NCBI GenBank assembly: GCA_024698715.1
Contig: JAILRA010000043.1
Location: 1 to 48,076, forward strand
DNA: 48,076 nucleotides
Direction: 5' to 3'
Source: Lachnospiraceae bacterium
GTDB lineage: Bacteria > Bacillota > Clostridia > Lachnospirales > Lachnospiraceae
Part shown: positions 34,499 to 43,628 of the stretch, in pieces
Layout: each line of letters begins with the position of its first letter
Position numbering within the stretch: the first letter of the stretch is position 1
The notes under the pieces: model-generated
Seen by the model: only the letters and a program-made list of their open reading frames with translations
Databases searched by the model: none
Told to the model about the DNA's origin: nothing
Program-made: the position numbers and the translations under genes

Positions 34499-37477
34499 AT
34501 GAGAAAAAAATTTAAGTCTGTCATTCTTTCGGGAATAATGGGATTGATGGTAGGTGCGGTATGCCTTATGCCGGGCAATGCATTGCATGCCAAAGCTGAG
34601 ATTTTGGGCGACGGCGCCGGAAGAGAAGCATATGTTCTGCACAACAACATTCAAATTCCGAGCAATGTGTCTTCATACAGAAATGTGGAGGGCAGTTATA
34701 ATGCATCCACTCCCAAGGTAATCACATTCATGGATAACAAGAATCAAATAAATGTGGCTTACCTGGACGGATACAACCTGGTAATTCAGAAATACGATCC
34801 CGCTACGATAAAGGCGAATGATGCAAATGCCGTCAAGATGGTACAGAAGATCACTCTTGCCGCAAGATATCCGATCTTCGGAAATGTTACCTGCGACAGT
34901 GACGGCAATTATTATGCTGTCTGGGGACAGAATGATACAGGTAAAAAGAATATTGTCACATTATGTATAGCCAAATATGACAGCGACGGCAAATTCATCA
35001 AAGAACTGGCTTTAAAAGGATTTGATACCAGACCTTATTCCGATGAAAAATGGGGAACCATGGAACCTTTCCATGCGGGCAACTGCAGTATTGCCGTAAG
35101 CAACGGAGTAGTGGCTGTAAACTATGCAAGACTTATGTACAGCGGTCATCAGTCAAATATGATAGTATATGCCAAGTGTGATACCATGGAGCGTATCGAA
35201 GGCGGCTCAACTGCTTATACAAGCCATTCATTTGACCAGAGAATTATGGCTACATCGAACGGCGGATTTTTGGCACTCAATCAGGGCGATGCTTATTCAA
35301 GAGGCTTTTGCGTGACGGAAATTGCCAGTCATCTCGGAAGAGCGGGCGAACTTACTTCCTTCAATTTCAGAGAAGGTGCAAACAGAGAGTACGGATATAA
35401 TGAAACTTTCGCTTTGATGGGAAATGCTGCCGAACTAAAAAACGGATATGTGTTCACTTCAAGTTCGGAAAGAGAATTGTCACTTGCTCCTGCACCGAGC
35501 AGCGGATATTACGGACATAATGATGCGAGAGATCTTTTCATACAGATATTCAACAAAGAGTTCAAGTTTGATGTGGATTACGCATATCTTGTTGCCGGAG
35601 AAACGAGAAGACCCACGGGAACGAAACCTTCAAACCCCAAAACATCACTCTGGCTTACCGGAAATGAGGTTAACAAAGGCATACTCTGGCTTACAAAATA
35701 TGATAAAAATCATTTTGCAGCGAACCCCAAGGTTGTTACCATTGACGACAATACAGTTGGTATTTTCTGGGAAAAGAGAGAATACGGCAATAAGAAACAA
35801 AAAGAAGTAAAAACCTACTATGCAGAACTGGACGGAATCGGAAATCCAAAGATGAATACGATTCAGGTTCCGAATACCCTTCTTGCTTCGGATACAGATC
35901 CCGTTTATTACAACGGAAAGATTTACTGGGCTACAAAGGATGAATACGGTGTTAAACTTCAGGCTATTTATACCGGTAAATACAACAACGGTACCTGGGT
36001 TTGGCCTAAAGGAATCGGTTTAAGTCTGGACAGTGCGAAACTGAAACCCGGCGATAAGAGACAGCTGACAGCAGTAGTTGTTCCTTCGGATACTTTTGAC
36101 AATACGGTTAAATGGACAAGCAGCAATCCAAATATTGTAAGTGTAGATGAAAACGGACTTATGGAAGCAAAGGTTGCAGGTGAAGCTGTTGTTACTGCAG
36201 AAACCATAAACGGCTTAAAACATGAGTGTAAAGTTACCGTTATGAAAATGCCGAACGGAATCGGCATAGATCTGGATTCATTATTGCTTGAAAAGGGTAC
36301 TTCACGTCAGTTAAAAGCGATTGTTGTTCCTGCGGATGCATATGACAAATCGGTTAAATGGACAACAAGTGATGCTAATATAGCAACTGTCGATGCTAAC
36401 GGAGTTGTAACAGGCAAGGGACTTGGAAAAGCCACCATAACCGCGACAACAGTGAACGGACTGTCTCATAACTGCGAAGTTACTGTCGGAATCATGCCGT
36501 CGGGAATAAGATTTGATTATGCACCCACAGTTATTGAGGTTGGTCAGGGAGTGAAATATCAGGTATCGATTTTACCTGAAAATGCGACGGAAAGAACCCT
36601 CAAATGGACCGTAAGCGATCCTTCGATTGCCACTGTAGTCGGAGAAGAAAACGGCTTGGGCGGAGTTGTGAAGTTTAAGAAAGCAGGTAAGGTAACTCTT
36701 ACCGCAGCCACGGTTAATAATCTGAAAACAACAGTAGAGATAACGGCATTGGCTGATGCGACACCCGGAAATATATTCGCAGATGTCAGCATGAGTACAT
36801 GGGAATACAATACGGCAAAATTTGTGTACGATAAAGGCTATATGACAGGAAAGGGTGAACTGTTACCCGGAAGGATTATCTTTGCACCTCATGATAATCT
36901 TAAGAGATGTGAATTTGTTCAGGTATTGTACAGTCTCGACGGAAAACCCGAAGTTGAGGGTGAATCCGGATTTGAAGATGTTAAGTCAAGTGCATGGTAT
37001 GCAAAGGCTGTAACATGGGCTAAACAGAAGGGTATTACTGGCGGAAAGACAGCCACAAAATTCGATCCCGAAGGATATGTGACCAGAGAAGAGCAGGCTG
37101 TAATGCTTGCAAAGTATGCTGAATACAAGGGTTGCAAGACGATGGGTACGATTGATAAGCGCATAGGAAGTTTCTATGACGGAAATCAGGTAAGTTCCTG
37201 GGCTGTAGATGCAATGAACTGGGCTATAAGTAACGGAATCATTTCCGGTACGGGTAGCGGAATGCTTTGTCCTCAGGATCCTGCATGGAGAATTCACTGT
37301 GCGGCAATGATTTCAACGTTCAAAAAGAATGTTATGCCCGATGTTACCTTACCTGTGATCGATCTGCCTGAATTCGAAGATACAGATTTCGATGATTCCG
37401 AAGAAGAGACAATACTCGATGAGGATTCAAAGATCGTTAATGAAGAAGAGCAGGAAATAGATCCTGAGATCGAATAA
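34499..37477 (+). CDS. S-layer-homology surface protein with Big_2 domains
   Basis: The 992-residue protein is exported: a signal peptide ends near LHAKA (residues 28-32). Residues about 35-500 are a repeat-rich domain with blades of beta-strand pattern (LWLTGNEVNKGILWLTKYD, VYYNGKIYWATKD), probably a propeller, of unknown function. Three Big_2 immunoglobulin-like domains follow from about 505 (GIGLSLDSAKLKPGDKRQLT; VKWTSSNPNIVSVDENG). Three SLH domains from about 755 (FADVSMSTWEYNTAKFVYD, FEDVKSSAWYAKAVTWAKQK, VSSWAVDAMNWAISNG) should bind wall-linked pyruvylated or other polysaccharide. The end is highly acidic. It has its own promoter and lies inside the glycan locus, so the anchor and its glycan may be made together. 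AAGGA lies before the ATG. Confidence 0.9.
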   Translation: MRKKFKSVILSGIMGLMVGAVCLMPGNALHAKAEILGDGAGREAYVLHNNIQIPSNVSSYRNVEGSYNASTPKVITFMDNKNQINVAYLDGYNLVIQKYDPATIKANDANAVKMVQKITLAARYPIFGNVTCDSDGNYYAVWGQNDTGKKNIVTLCIAKYDSDGKFIKELALKGFDTRPYSDEKWGTMEPFHAGNCSIAVSNGVVAVNYARLMYSGHQSNMIVYAKCDTMERIEGGSTAYTSHSFDQRIMATSNGGFLALNQGDAYSRGFCVTEIASHLGRAGELTSFNFREGANREYGYNETFALMGNAAELKNGYVFTSSSERELSLAPAPSSGYYGHNDARDLFIQIFNKEFKFDVDYAYLVAGETRRPTGTKPSNPKTSLWLTGNEVNKGILWLTKYDKNHFAANPKVVTIDDNTVGIFWEKREYGNKKQKEVKTYYAELDGIGNPKMNTIQVPNTLLASDTDPVYYNGKIYWATKDEYGVKLQAIYTGKYNNGTWVWPKGIGLSLDSAKLKPGDKRQLTAVVVPSDTFDNTVKWTSSNPNIVSVDENGLMEAKVAGEAVVTAETINGLKHECKVTVMKMPNGIGIDLDSLLLEKGTSRQLKAIVVPADAYDKSVKWTTSDANIATVDANGVVTGKGLGKATITATTVNGLSHNCEVTVGIMPSGIRFDYAPTVIEVGQGVKYQVSILPENATERTLKWTVSDPSIATVVGEENGLGGVVKFKKAGKVTLTAATVNNLKTTVEITALADATPGNIFADVSMSTWEYNTAKFVYDKGYMTGKGELLPGRIIFAPHDNLKRCEFVQVLYSLDGKPEVEGESGFEDVKSSAWYAKAVTWAKQKGITGGKTATKFDPEGYVTREEQAVMLAKYAEYKGCKTMGTIDKRIGSFYDGNQVSSWAVDAMNWAISNGIISGTGSGMLCPQDPAWRIHCAAMISTFKKNVMPDVTLPVIDLPEFEDTDFDDSEEETILDEDSKIVNEEEQEIDPEIE

Positions 37478-37513
37478 CCTTTTTGGTAGAAATAATATAT
37501 AAGAATGAGTTAT

Positions 37514-37550
37514 AATAGTGGTGGTGTGTTTATGCCACCACTATTTTTAT
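37514..37550 (+). terminator. Intrinsic terminator behind the surface-protein gene
   Basis: AATAGTGGTGG (37514-37524) pairs with CCACCACTATT (37535-37545), loop of 10 bases, then TTTTA. It separates the surface-protein gene from the next glycosyltransferase genes. Confidence 0.85.
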
Positions 37551-37618
37551 GGCACTGGCTCGAACACGAGTCGCACACGAGCAGGGATGGCATCTCCCTA
37601 CGTGATTACGAGGTTTGA

Positions 37619-38578
37619 ATGAGTTACACGATCGATGAAAACACCGTTGCAATCTGCATGGCGACTTATAACGGTGCGGCATATTTATCCGAACAGATAG
37701 AGAGTATCCTTAAACAGTCATATTCCGACTGGGTATTGTTTGTTAGCGATGACGGTTCAAGTGACGGTACAAAGGAAATAACGGATGAATATGTTAAAAG
37801 ATTTCCCGAAAAAATAATCAGTCTTGAGAAAAAAAACAATGCGAAAAAGGGAGCAAAAGCCAATTTCGCTTTCGTTCTTGAAAATGCAAAAAAAAGCGGT
37901 GATTTCGGATATTTCATGTTTTCGGATCAGGATGATGTATGGCTTCCGGACAAGATTAAGATAACGATGGAACGCATGAAAAAACTCGAGACGGAAAAAA
38001 ACTGCCCTGTTCTCATACATACCGATCTGAAGGTAACGGACGGGAAACTGAATGTTATAGGTGAATCTTTTATCAGGTACAGGGCATTAAAACCCGAAGT
38101 AAAAGATCTGAGTCATCTTCTTGCACAAAACAATGCTACGGGATGCACGATGATGTGGAACAGAGCATTAAACGACATTATCTCCCTTGAGGATGACGGG
38201 ATAGTGATGCATGACTGGTGGATGGTTCTTGTCGCCTGTTGCTTCGGTACGATAGATTTTGTCGATGAACCGACGATTCTTTATCGTCAGCACGAAAACA
38301 ATGTGGTTGGTGCAACGAAGGTTAATACCATAGGCTTCATTATAAAAAGGCTTTTGGGAAACAATCATGTTAAGGATACTCTGAAAAGATCCGTCAATCA
38401 GGCTAAAGTCTTTTCAGAAATGTATCATGACAGATTAAACGAAGAAGATCTGCGGATAATCGACAGATATGGCGACTTGTACGAGCATAACAAGTTTTCA
38501 AGAGTATCGACCGTGATCAACGGGAAATACCTGAAGCAGGGAATTGTGCAGATTATCGGAGAACTGATGTATATATGA
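37619..38578 (+). CDS. Family 2 glycosyltransferase (rhamnosyltransferase-like)
   Basis: The 319-residue protein has AICMATYNGAAYLSEQI, FVSDDGSSDGT, the acidic motif FSDQDDVWLPDKI and the late MHDWWMVLVACCFG with LYRQHENN, which together are typical of the RfbF/RfbN-like rhamnosyltransferase group. The donor is therefore likely dTDP-rhamnose but this is family inference. No membrane segment. GAGG lies 7 bases before the ATG. It overlaps the next gene by 4 bases (ATGA), so the two are translationally coupled. Confidence 0.92.
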   Translation: MSYTIDENTVAICMATYNGAAYLSEQIESILKQSYSDWVLFVSDDGSSDGTKEITDEYVKRFPEKIISLEKKNNAKKGAKANFAFVLENAKKSGDFGYFMFSDQDDVWLPDKIKITMERMKKLETEKNCPVLIHTDLKVTDGKLNVIGESFIRYRALKPEVKDLSHLLAQNNATGCTMMWNRALNDIISLEDDGIVMHDWWMVLVACCFGTIDFVDEPTILYRQHENNVVGATKVNTIGFIIKRLLGNNHVKDTLKRSVNQAKVFSEMYHDRLNEEDLRIIDRYGDLYEHNKFSRVSTVINGKYLKQGIVQIIGELMYI

Positions 38579-39630
38579 AGAAAATGCTTTATATGTGTGC
38601 TGTTGAGTGGAAATGGATAGCCCAGCGGCCGCAGTTTCTGGAAATGGAACTTGAAAAAGACTATGAAATAACCGTTTTAAGTCCCGTTCATGCGTTCAAA
38701 AAGATCAAAACACAGAAAAACACCACTCTTCCGGAAAGATTCAAAGAATTTAGTCTCCTTCCTTATCAGGAAAAGGTAGGTGCGATATCTGGCCTTTCAA
38801 AAGCATTGTTTAAAGGGAAGGTTAAGAATTTCGACGAATATGATATAGTCTGGCTCGGATCTGCACTTTTTGGAAAGTATATTCCCGAGGATTACAAGGG
38901 AATCGTCGTATTCGATTATATGGATGACTGTATCTCCATGCAGTCGAATCCGAAGATGAAGGAAGCATATTCCTCGCAGCAGGCGAAGCTTGTTGAAAGA
39001 GCGGATCTCATATGCGCGAGCAGCCAATACCTGATAGGACTTTTGCCTGAGAGTACAAGAGAAAAAACGATACTTATAAGAAATGCGTTTAGAGGAAAAG
39101 ATATCATTCCGCCAGCTGAAATAAAACCCGAAAATATCGTAAAGATAGGGTATGTGGGTACGATAGCCGAGTGGATGGACTGGAAACTGCTCGAAAAATG
39201 CAGGGAAGTGCTCGGAAATGTTGTATTTCATTTCTGGGGCCCGGAAAACAGCAGACCGGATAACGAAGAGGGATTTGTGTTTCACGGAGTAGTGGAGCAC
39301 AGTGCAATCCCGAATGAAATAAAAGACATGCATGCATTGATGATGCCTTTTGTAGTCAATGACATCGTAAAAGCCGTGGATCCCGTTAAACTTTACGAAT
39401 ACATCAGTTACGGAAAGAATATAATAAGCGTTCAATACGACGAAGTGAAACGCTTCGGTGAATATGTCTGGCTGTATAAGGACGAGGAAACATTCATCGA
39501 ACTTGTAAAAGGGATCGGAGAAGGAAAAATACATTGCAAATACGATTCGGCTTCTCAAAGTGAATTCCTTAAAGAAAATACCTGGAGTCACAGAGCCGAA
39601 GAAGTTAAGAAGGGAATAGATTCATTATGA
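38575..39630 (+). CDS. Glycosyltransferase, GT-B fold (TuaH-like)
   Basis: The 351-residue protein has the GT-B architecture of the glucuronosyl/hexosyltransferases like TuaH. It begins MLYMCAVEWKWIAQRPQFLE, then YDIVWLGSALFGKYI, a central VFDYMDDCISMQSNPKMKEA and RADLICASSQYLIGLLP, and the donor-side half has KIGYVGTIAEWMDWKLLEK and FVVNDIVKAVDPVKLYEYI. The last segment replaces the more usual E-x7-E by VDPVKLYEY, a feature of this group. It has no signal or membrane segment. It overlaps the genes on both sides by 4 bases (ATGA), so three genes are coupled. Donor not determinable. Confidence 0.85.
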   Translation: MKKMLYMCAVEWKWIAQRPQFLEMELEKDYEITVLSPVHAFKKIKTQKNTTLPERFKEFSLLPYQEKVGAISGLSKALFKGKVKNFDEYDIVWLGSALFGKYIPEDYKGIVVFDYMDDCISMQSNPKMKEAYSSQQAKLVERADLICASSQYLIGLLPESTREKTILIRNAFRGKDIIPPAEIKPENIVKIGYVGTIAEWMDWKLLEKCREVLGNVVFHFWGPENSRPDNEEGFVFHGVVEHSAIPNEIKDMHALMMPFVVNDIVKAVDPVKLYEYISYGKNIISVQYDEVKRFGEYVWLYKDEETFIELVKGIGEGKIHCKYDSASQSEFLKENTWSHRAEEVKKGIDSL

Positions 39631-40745
39631 AAAAAGTCATGACAGTATTCGGGACACGCCCCGAAGCCATTAAAATGTGTCCGCTTGTCCTTGAAATGAA
39701 AAAAAGAGAGGGCCTTGAAGTGGTGGTATGCGTGACCGCACAACACCGTCAGATGCTCGATCAGGTGCTCGAGACATTTGGAGTTAAGCCGGATTACGAT
39801 CTTAATATCATGAAAGACAGACAGACGCTTTTTGACATCACGACCAATGTCCTTAACGGTATAAAGGAAGTTTTGGAAGAGGTTAAGCCCGATCTGGTAC
39901 TGGTTCACGGCGACACTTCTACCACATTCGTTACGGCTCTGGCTTGTTTTTATCTTCAGATTCCCGTAGGACATGTTGAGGCCGGCTTGAGAACCTACAA
40001 TATTCACTCACCCTATCCGGAAGAATTCAACCGTGAGGCAGTGGGTGTTATATCCGAGTACAATTTTGCGCCGACTCCCCTGGCTGCGAATAATCTCAGA
40101 AAAGAAGGAAAAAAGGAAGAAACCATATATATTACGGGTAATACGGTAATTGATGCTATGCAGCATACCGTAAAAGAGGATTATACGCATCCAGAACTTG
40201 AATGGGTCGGGGACGGGAAGCTTATCTTTATCACGGCCCACAGAAGAGAAAACCTCGGCAAACCGATGCACCATATGTTCAGGGCGATACGTCGCGTACT
40301 TGACGAGCATCCCGAATGCAAGGCTGTATATCCGATCCATATGAATCCCGTGGTGCGTGAAGCGGCATCGGCGGAGCTTGGCGGATGCGACAGGATACAT
40401 ATAATAGAGCCGATAGAGGTGTTTGACTGCCATAATTTTGAGGCCAGAGCATATCTTTGCCTGACGGATTCGGGCGGAATTCAGGAAGAATGCCCTTCGT
40501 ACGGCGTTCCGGTCCTGGTTATGAGAGATACGACCGAGAGACCCGAAGGAGTGGAAGCAGGTACCCTGAAGCTGGTCGGCACCGACGAAGAGGTTATTTA
40601 TAAGACATTCAAGCTGCTTTTGGAAAACGAGGATGAGTACAATAAGATGTCTCATGCCTGCAATCCTTACGGTGACGGACACGCATGCGAACGTATTGCG
40701 GATATACTTGAAGGAAAGACATACAGCCCCTGGAAAGCGGAGTGA
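39627..40745 (+). CDS. wecB: UDP-N-acetylglucosamine 2-epimerase (non-hydrolysing)
   Basis: The 372-residue cytoplasmic enzyme turns UDP-GlcNAc into UDP-ManNAc. It begins with VFGTRPEAIKMCPLVLEM, followed by CVTAQHRQMLDQVL, LVHGDTSTTF, GHVEAGLRTYNIHSPYPEEF, ITAHRRENLGKPM and LTDSGGIQEECPSYGVPVLV, a full match to the WecB family and its length. ManNAc is common in teichoic-acid linkage units, which agrees with the LCP ligase gene next and the phosphoglycerol transferase upstream. It is translationally coupled to the preceding glycosyltransferase gene by an ATGA overlap. Confidence 0.97.
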   Translation: MKKVMTVFGTRPEAIKMCPLVLEMKKREGLEVVVCVTAQHRQMLDQVLETFGVKPDYDLNIMKDRQTLFDITTNVLNGIKEVLEEVKPDLVLVHGDTSTTFVTALACFYLQIPVGHVEAGLRTYNIHSPYPEEFNREAVGVISEYNFAPTPLAANNLRKEGKKEETIYITGNTVIDAMQHTVKEDYTHPELEWVGDGKLIFITAHRRENLGKPMHHMFRAIRRVLDEHPECKAVYPIHMNPVVREAASAELGGCDRIHIIEPIEVFDCHNFEARAYLCLTDSGGIQEECPSYGVPVLVMRDTTERPEGVEAGTLKLVGTDEEVIYKTFKLLLENEDEYNKMSHACNPYGDGHACERIADILEGKTYSPWKAE

Positions 40746-40846
40746 AAATGTTTATTTCTGCGAATCCATAAAAAATATTGTGAAATTCGTATATTTAATA
40801 TATGAAATGTCGTATAAAAATCTGTGAATTAGTTATGTACAATGTG

Positions 40847-40875
40847 TTGATTTTTACCTTGGGATTTTGTATACT
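40847..40875 (+). promoter_or_regulatory. Promoter in front of the LCP gene
   Basis: TTGATT (40847-40852), 17 bases, TATACT (40870-40875). The start would be near 40882, about 54 bases before the LCP ATG at 40936. Confidence 0.65.
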
Positions 40876-40935
40876 TTTCTTAACTATAATATATTTGGGA
40901 CAACTATCGGACATCCGATTGGAGATATACAGATA

Positions 40936-42426
40936 ATGAATAAAAGAGAGAATACCGGTAAGAAAGCCGCAAGGATGCAAACATCGGCTTTTTTACGGTG
41001 TTTAAGTGCGGTTTTTATCGTAGCACAGGTTGTCGTGGCACTGATCCTGGGAATGAAACTTCTTAAGATGAATATCGTTCCCACGCCTGCTCTTTTGATA
41101 TTTGCCGCAGTTATCATAGGATTTAATGTTGCGACGGTCTTCATTTCGAAGAAACTGCCCGGATTTATTATAACCACCGTTATTTCGATCCTTGTTACAG
41201 CTGTTTTGGCATATGCGCTTACGGCAGTCATTAAGTCTGACAAGGCGTTAAGTAAGGTAACAGGATATACGGGAACCGAAATCGTCAACATGTCGATATT
41301 TGTTCGTTCCGAAGACCCGATAGCGGCTGTTTCGGATCTGAAAAACGAGACTGTCGGATATGTATCGGAAGAAAAGAGTGCTGAAGACGTTATCCGTTCT
41401 ATAGATGAAGTGACCGGAAACGGTGTCGATTATATAACGGGGGAGAATATCCTTAATGTAATAGACAGTCTTCTTAATAAAGAATGCAAAGCGATAATCA
41501 TAAACAGTGCGTACCTGGATGTCGTATCGGAACAGGTCGGATATGAAGATCTAAGTGATAAGATACGTGAACTGAACGTCTATACGGTTGAAGTTGAAAC
41601 ACCGGTTGAAGAAAAGGTTGAGCCTCAGATAGAGTATCTCTACAATCTGGATTCGGATGAGGACAGATTCGTGGTATATATAAGCGGGATCGATATGTGG
41701 GGCTGGGTAAATGCCAGAAGCAGAAGCGATGTCAACATTCTCGCTGTGGTAAACACAAAGACCAACCATATTCAGCTTATAAACACACCGAGAGATTATT
41801 TCGTATATCTGCCCATACAGGACGGAATGGACAAACTAACGCATGCGGGGCTTTACGGAATAGACAGCTCCAAAGCTGCACTCGAAAATCTTTATGGTAT
41901 CAAGATAGATTACTACTTAAAAATGAATTTCAGCGGTTTCGAGAGGATCGTGGATTCATTGGGCGGAATAGATGTTTATTCACAGTATGATTTTACCGTG
42001 GAACCCATCAAGCATTACACTGTAGGTTACAACCACGTGACCGGACTTGAGGCTCTTGCGTTTGCAAGAGAACGATATGCTCTTCCGGGCGGCGACGTAA
42101 CACGCGGTGCAAATCAGATGGAAGTTATCAAAGCGGTATTCAACAAGATGACATCACCCGCCATACTGACCAATTATGATGAAGTGCTGGACAATCTGGA
42201 CGGTTTTATAATGACCGACATGCCACAGGAAGTAATATACGATCTGGTAAGATACCAGCTGACTACCGGTAAATCCTGGACAATAGACAGTATCAGTGTT
42301 ACCGGAAGAGGGGAGAGTTCGACGACATATTCAATTCCCGACGCTGAGTGTTATGTAATGATACCCAACGAGGAAGAGGTCAAAAAAGCAATGGACCTTA
42401 TGGATAGTGTTTTATCGGAAGAATAA
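40936..42426 (+). CDS. LytR-CpsA-Psr (LCP) family glycopolymer ligase
   Basis: The ATG at 40936 has GGAG 11 bases upstream; an earlier TTG-start frame lies inside the promoter. The product of 496 residues has about three membrane helices (about 14-100) and an outside part. The LCP domain begins near residue 240 with YISGIDMWGWVNARSRSDVN and reads INTPRDYFVYLP, KLTHAGLYG and ALAFARERYALPGGDVTRG, with the conserved Arg and Asp residues that hold the pyrophosphate lipid. Such enzymes move a lipid-linked polymer to peptidoglycan and finish wall teichoic acid or capsule. A second outside domain sits between the helices and the LCP domain. It precedes further glycosyltransferase genes and overlaps the next by 1 base. 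Confidence 0.95.
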   Translation: MNKRENTGKKAARMQTSAFLRCLSAVFIVAQVVVALILGMKLLKMNIVPTPALLIFAAVIIGFNVATVFISKKLPGFIITTVISILVTAVLAYALTAVIKSDKALSKVTGYTGTEIVNMSIFVRSEDPIAAVSDLKNETVGYVSEEKSAEDVIRSIDEVTGNGVDYITGENILNVIDSLLNKECKAIIINSAYLDVVSEQVGYEDLSDKIRELNVYTVEVETPVEEKVEPQIEYLYNLDSDEDRFVVYISGIDMWGWVNARSRSDVNILAVVNTKTNHIQLINTPRDYFVYLPIQDGMDKLTHAGLYGIDSSKAALENLYGIKIDYYLKMNFSGFERIVDSLGGIDVYSQYDFTVEPIKHYTVGYNHVTGLEALAFARERYALPGGDVTRGANQMEVIKAVFNKMTSPAILTNYDEVLDNLDGFIMTDMPQEVIYDLVRYQLTTGKSWTIDSISVTGRGESSTTYSIPDAECYVMIPNEEEVKKAMDLMDSVLSEE

Positions 42427-43586
42427 TGAAGAAAATACTGTTTGTTACGACGATTGCCGGATTCTTACCGCAGTTTGAAATGAGTGATGTGAGAATAATG
42501 CAAAGTCTCGGTTATGAAGTGCATTATGCATCCAATTTCAATATCACGATATACTCGTTTGATTCGGGAAGCCTCAAGAAGGAAGGTATTATTCTTCACC
42601 ATGTGGACATAGCCAAGAGTCCGAAGAGCATTTCAAACAATTCGAAAGCAATTAAACAGATTAAAAAGATAATAGATGAAGAAAACATCGACATTGTTCA
42701 TTGCCACAATCCCATGGGAGGCGTGGCGGCGAGAATGGCTGCTCATTCGAGCAAGAAGAAGCCGTATGTGATATATACCGCACACGGATTCCACTTTTAC
42801 GAAGGAGCTCCTCTCAAGAACAGGGTACTTTATTACAATGCCGAGAAATTCCTTGCAAGATATACAGACAGGATAGTGACCATCAATGAAGAGGATTACA
42901 AGGCAGCCATGAAGCTTCCCACGAGGCAGCGAAACAGTGCAATACGTATTCACAGCGTCGGTGTCGATAAAGATAAGTTTAGGCCGAACCCCGAAATATC
43001 GGATCAGGTAAGAGAAGAACTGGGCATTCCGAAGGATGCGTTCCATATAGTTACCGCAGCGGAGCTCAATGATAACAAGAATCAGAGAGTTGTCATCGAA
43101 GCCATCAAGAATCTTAAAAGAAAAGATGTATATTACAGCATCTGCGGTGTGGGACCAAACAGAGGAAAACTTGAAAATCTGATAAACACCTATGTATTGT
43201 CGGATCGCATCAGACTTCTCGGATACAGGAACGATATGGAAAGGATACTGCAGAGTGCGGACTGCTTTGCATTTCCTTCACAGAGAGAGGGACTCGGAAT
43301 AGCCGCGGTAGAAGCACTGCTTTCGGGGGTGCCCGTTATCGCAGCGGATAATCGCGGAACAAGGGAATATATAAGGGATGGCATTAACGGGATTATGTGC
43401 CAAGCCACCAATGTGGCGGATTTCAAAAATGCTATTGACAAACTGGCGTCAGACTCTATAATGAAACAGAAAATGGCATCCAATTCGAGAGAATCGGTGC
43501 GCGATTTTACTATAGAGGAAGTTGCGAAAGTGATGCGTCATCTTTATGAAGAAGCGGACGCTGTTGTCAGTGGAAGACAAGTGTAA
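42426..43586 (+). CDS. Family 4 glycosyltransferase (EpsD-like)
   Basis: The 386-residue GT-B protein has the typical EpsD-type pattern: ILFVTTIAGFLPQFEMSDV, DIVHCHNPMGGVAARMAAH, VIYTAHGFHFYEGAPLKNRV and, in the second half, NDNKNQRVVIEAI and FPSQREGLGIAAVEAL with the E-x7-E motif. No membrane helices. The stop of the LCP gene and this start share one base (TAATG), so it is translationally coupled. Donor unknown; enzymes of this type often use UDP-HexNAc. Confidence 0.93.
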   Translation: MKKILFVTTIAGFLPQFEMSDVRIMQSLGYEVHYASNFNITIYSFDSGSLKKEGIILHHVDIAKSPKSISNNSKAIKQIKKIIDEENIDIVHCHNPMGGVAARMAAHSSKKKPYVIYTAHGFHFYEGAPLKNRVLYYNAEKFLARYTDRIVTINEEDYKAAMKLPTRQRNSAIRIHSVGVDKDKFRPNPEISDQVREELGIPKDAFHIVTAAELNDNKNQRVVIEAIKNLKRKDVYYSICGVGPNRGKLENLINTYVLSDRIRLLGYRNDMERILQSADCFAFPSQREGLGIAAVEALLSGVPVIAADNRGTREYIRDGINGIMCQATNVADFKNAIDKLASDSIMKQKMASNSRESVRDFTIEEVAKVMRHLYEEADAVVSGRQV

Positions 43587-43628
43587 ACGGGAAATGTTAC
43601 AAGAATAATCGATTCGAGGAATGTCTAA

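Noticed and set aside
34147-34515. Open frame of 122 codons across the gap before the SLH protein gene
   Set aside because: Low-complexity translation, no ribosome site, and it spans a good promoter and the SLH gene start.
38797-39591. Minus-strand open frame of 264 codons inside the TuaH-like glycosyltransferase gene
   Set aside because: A shadow frame; the plus-strand protein is translationally coupled to both neighbours and recognisable.
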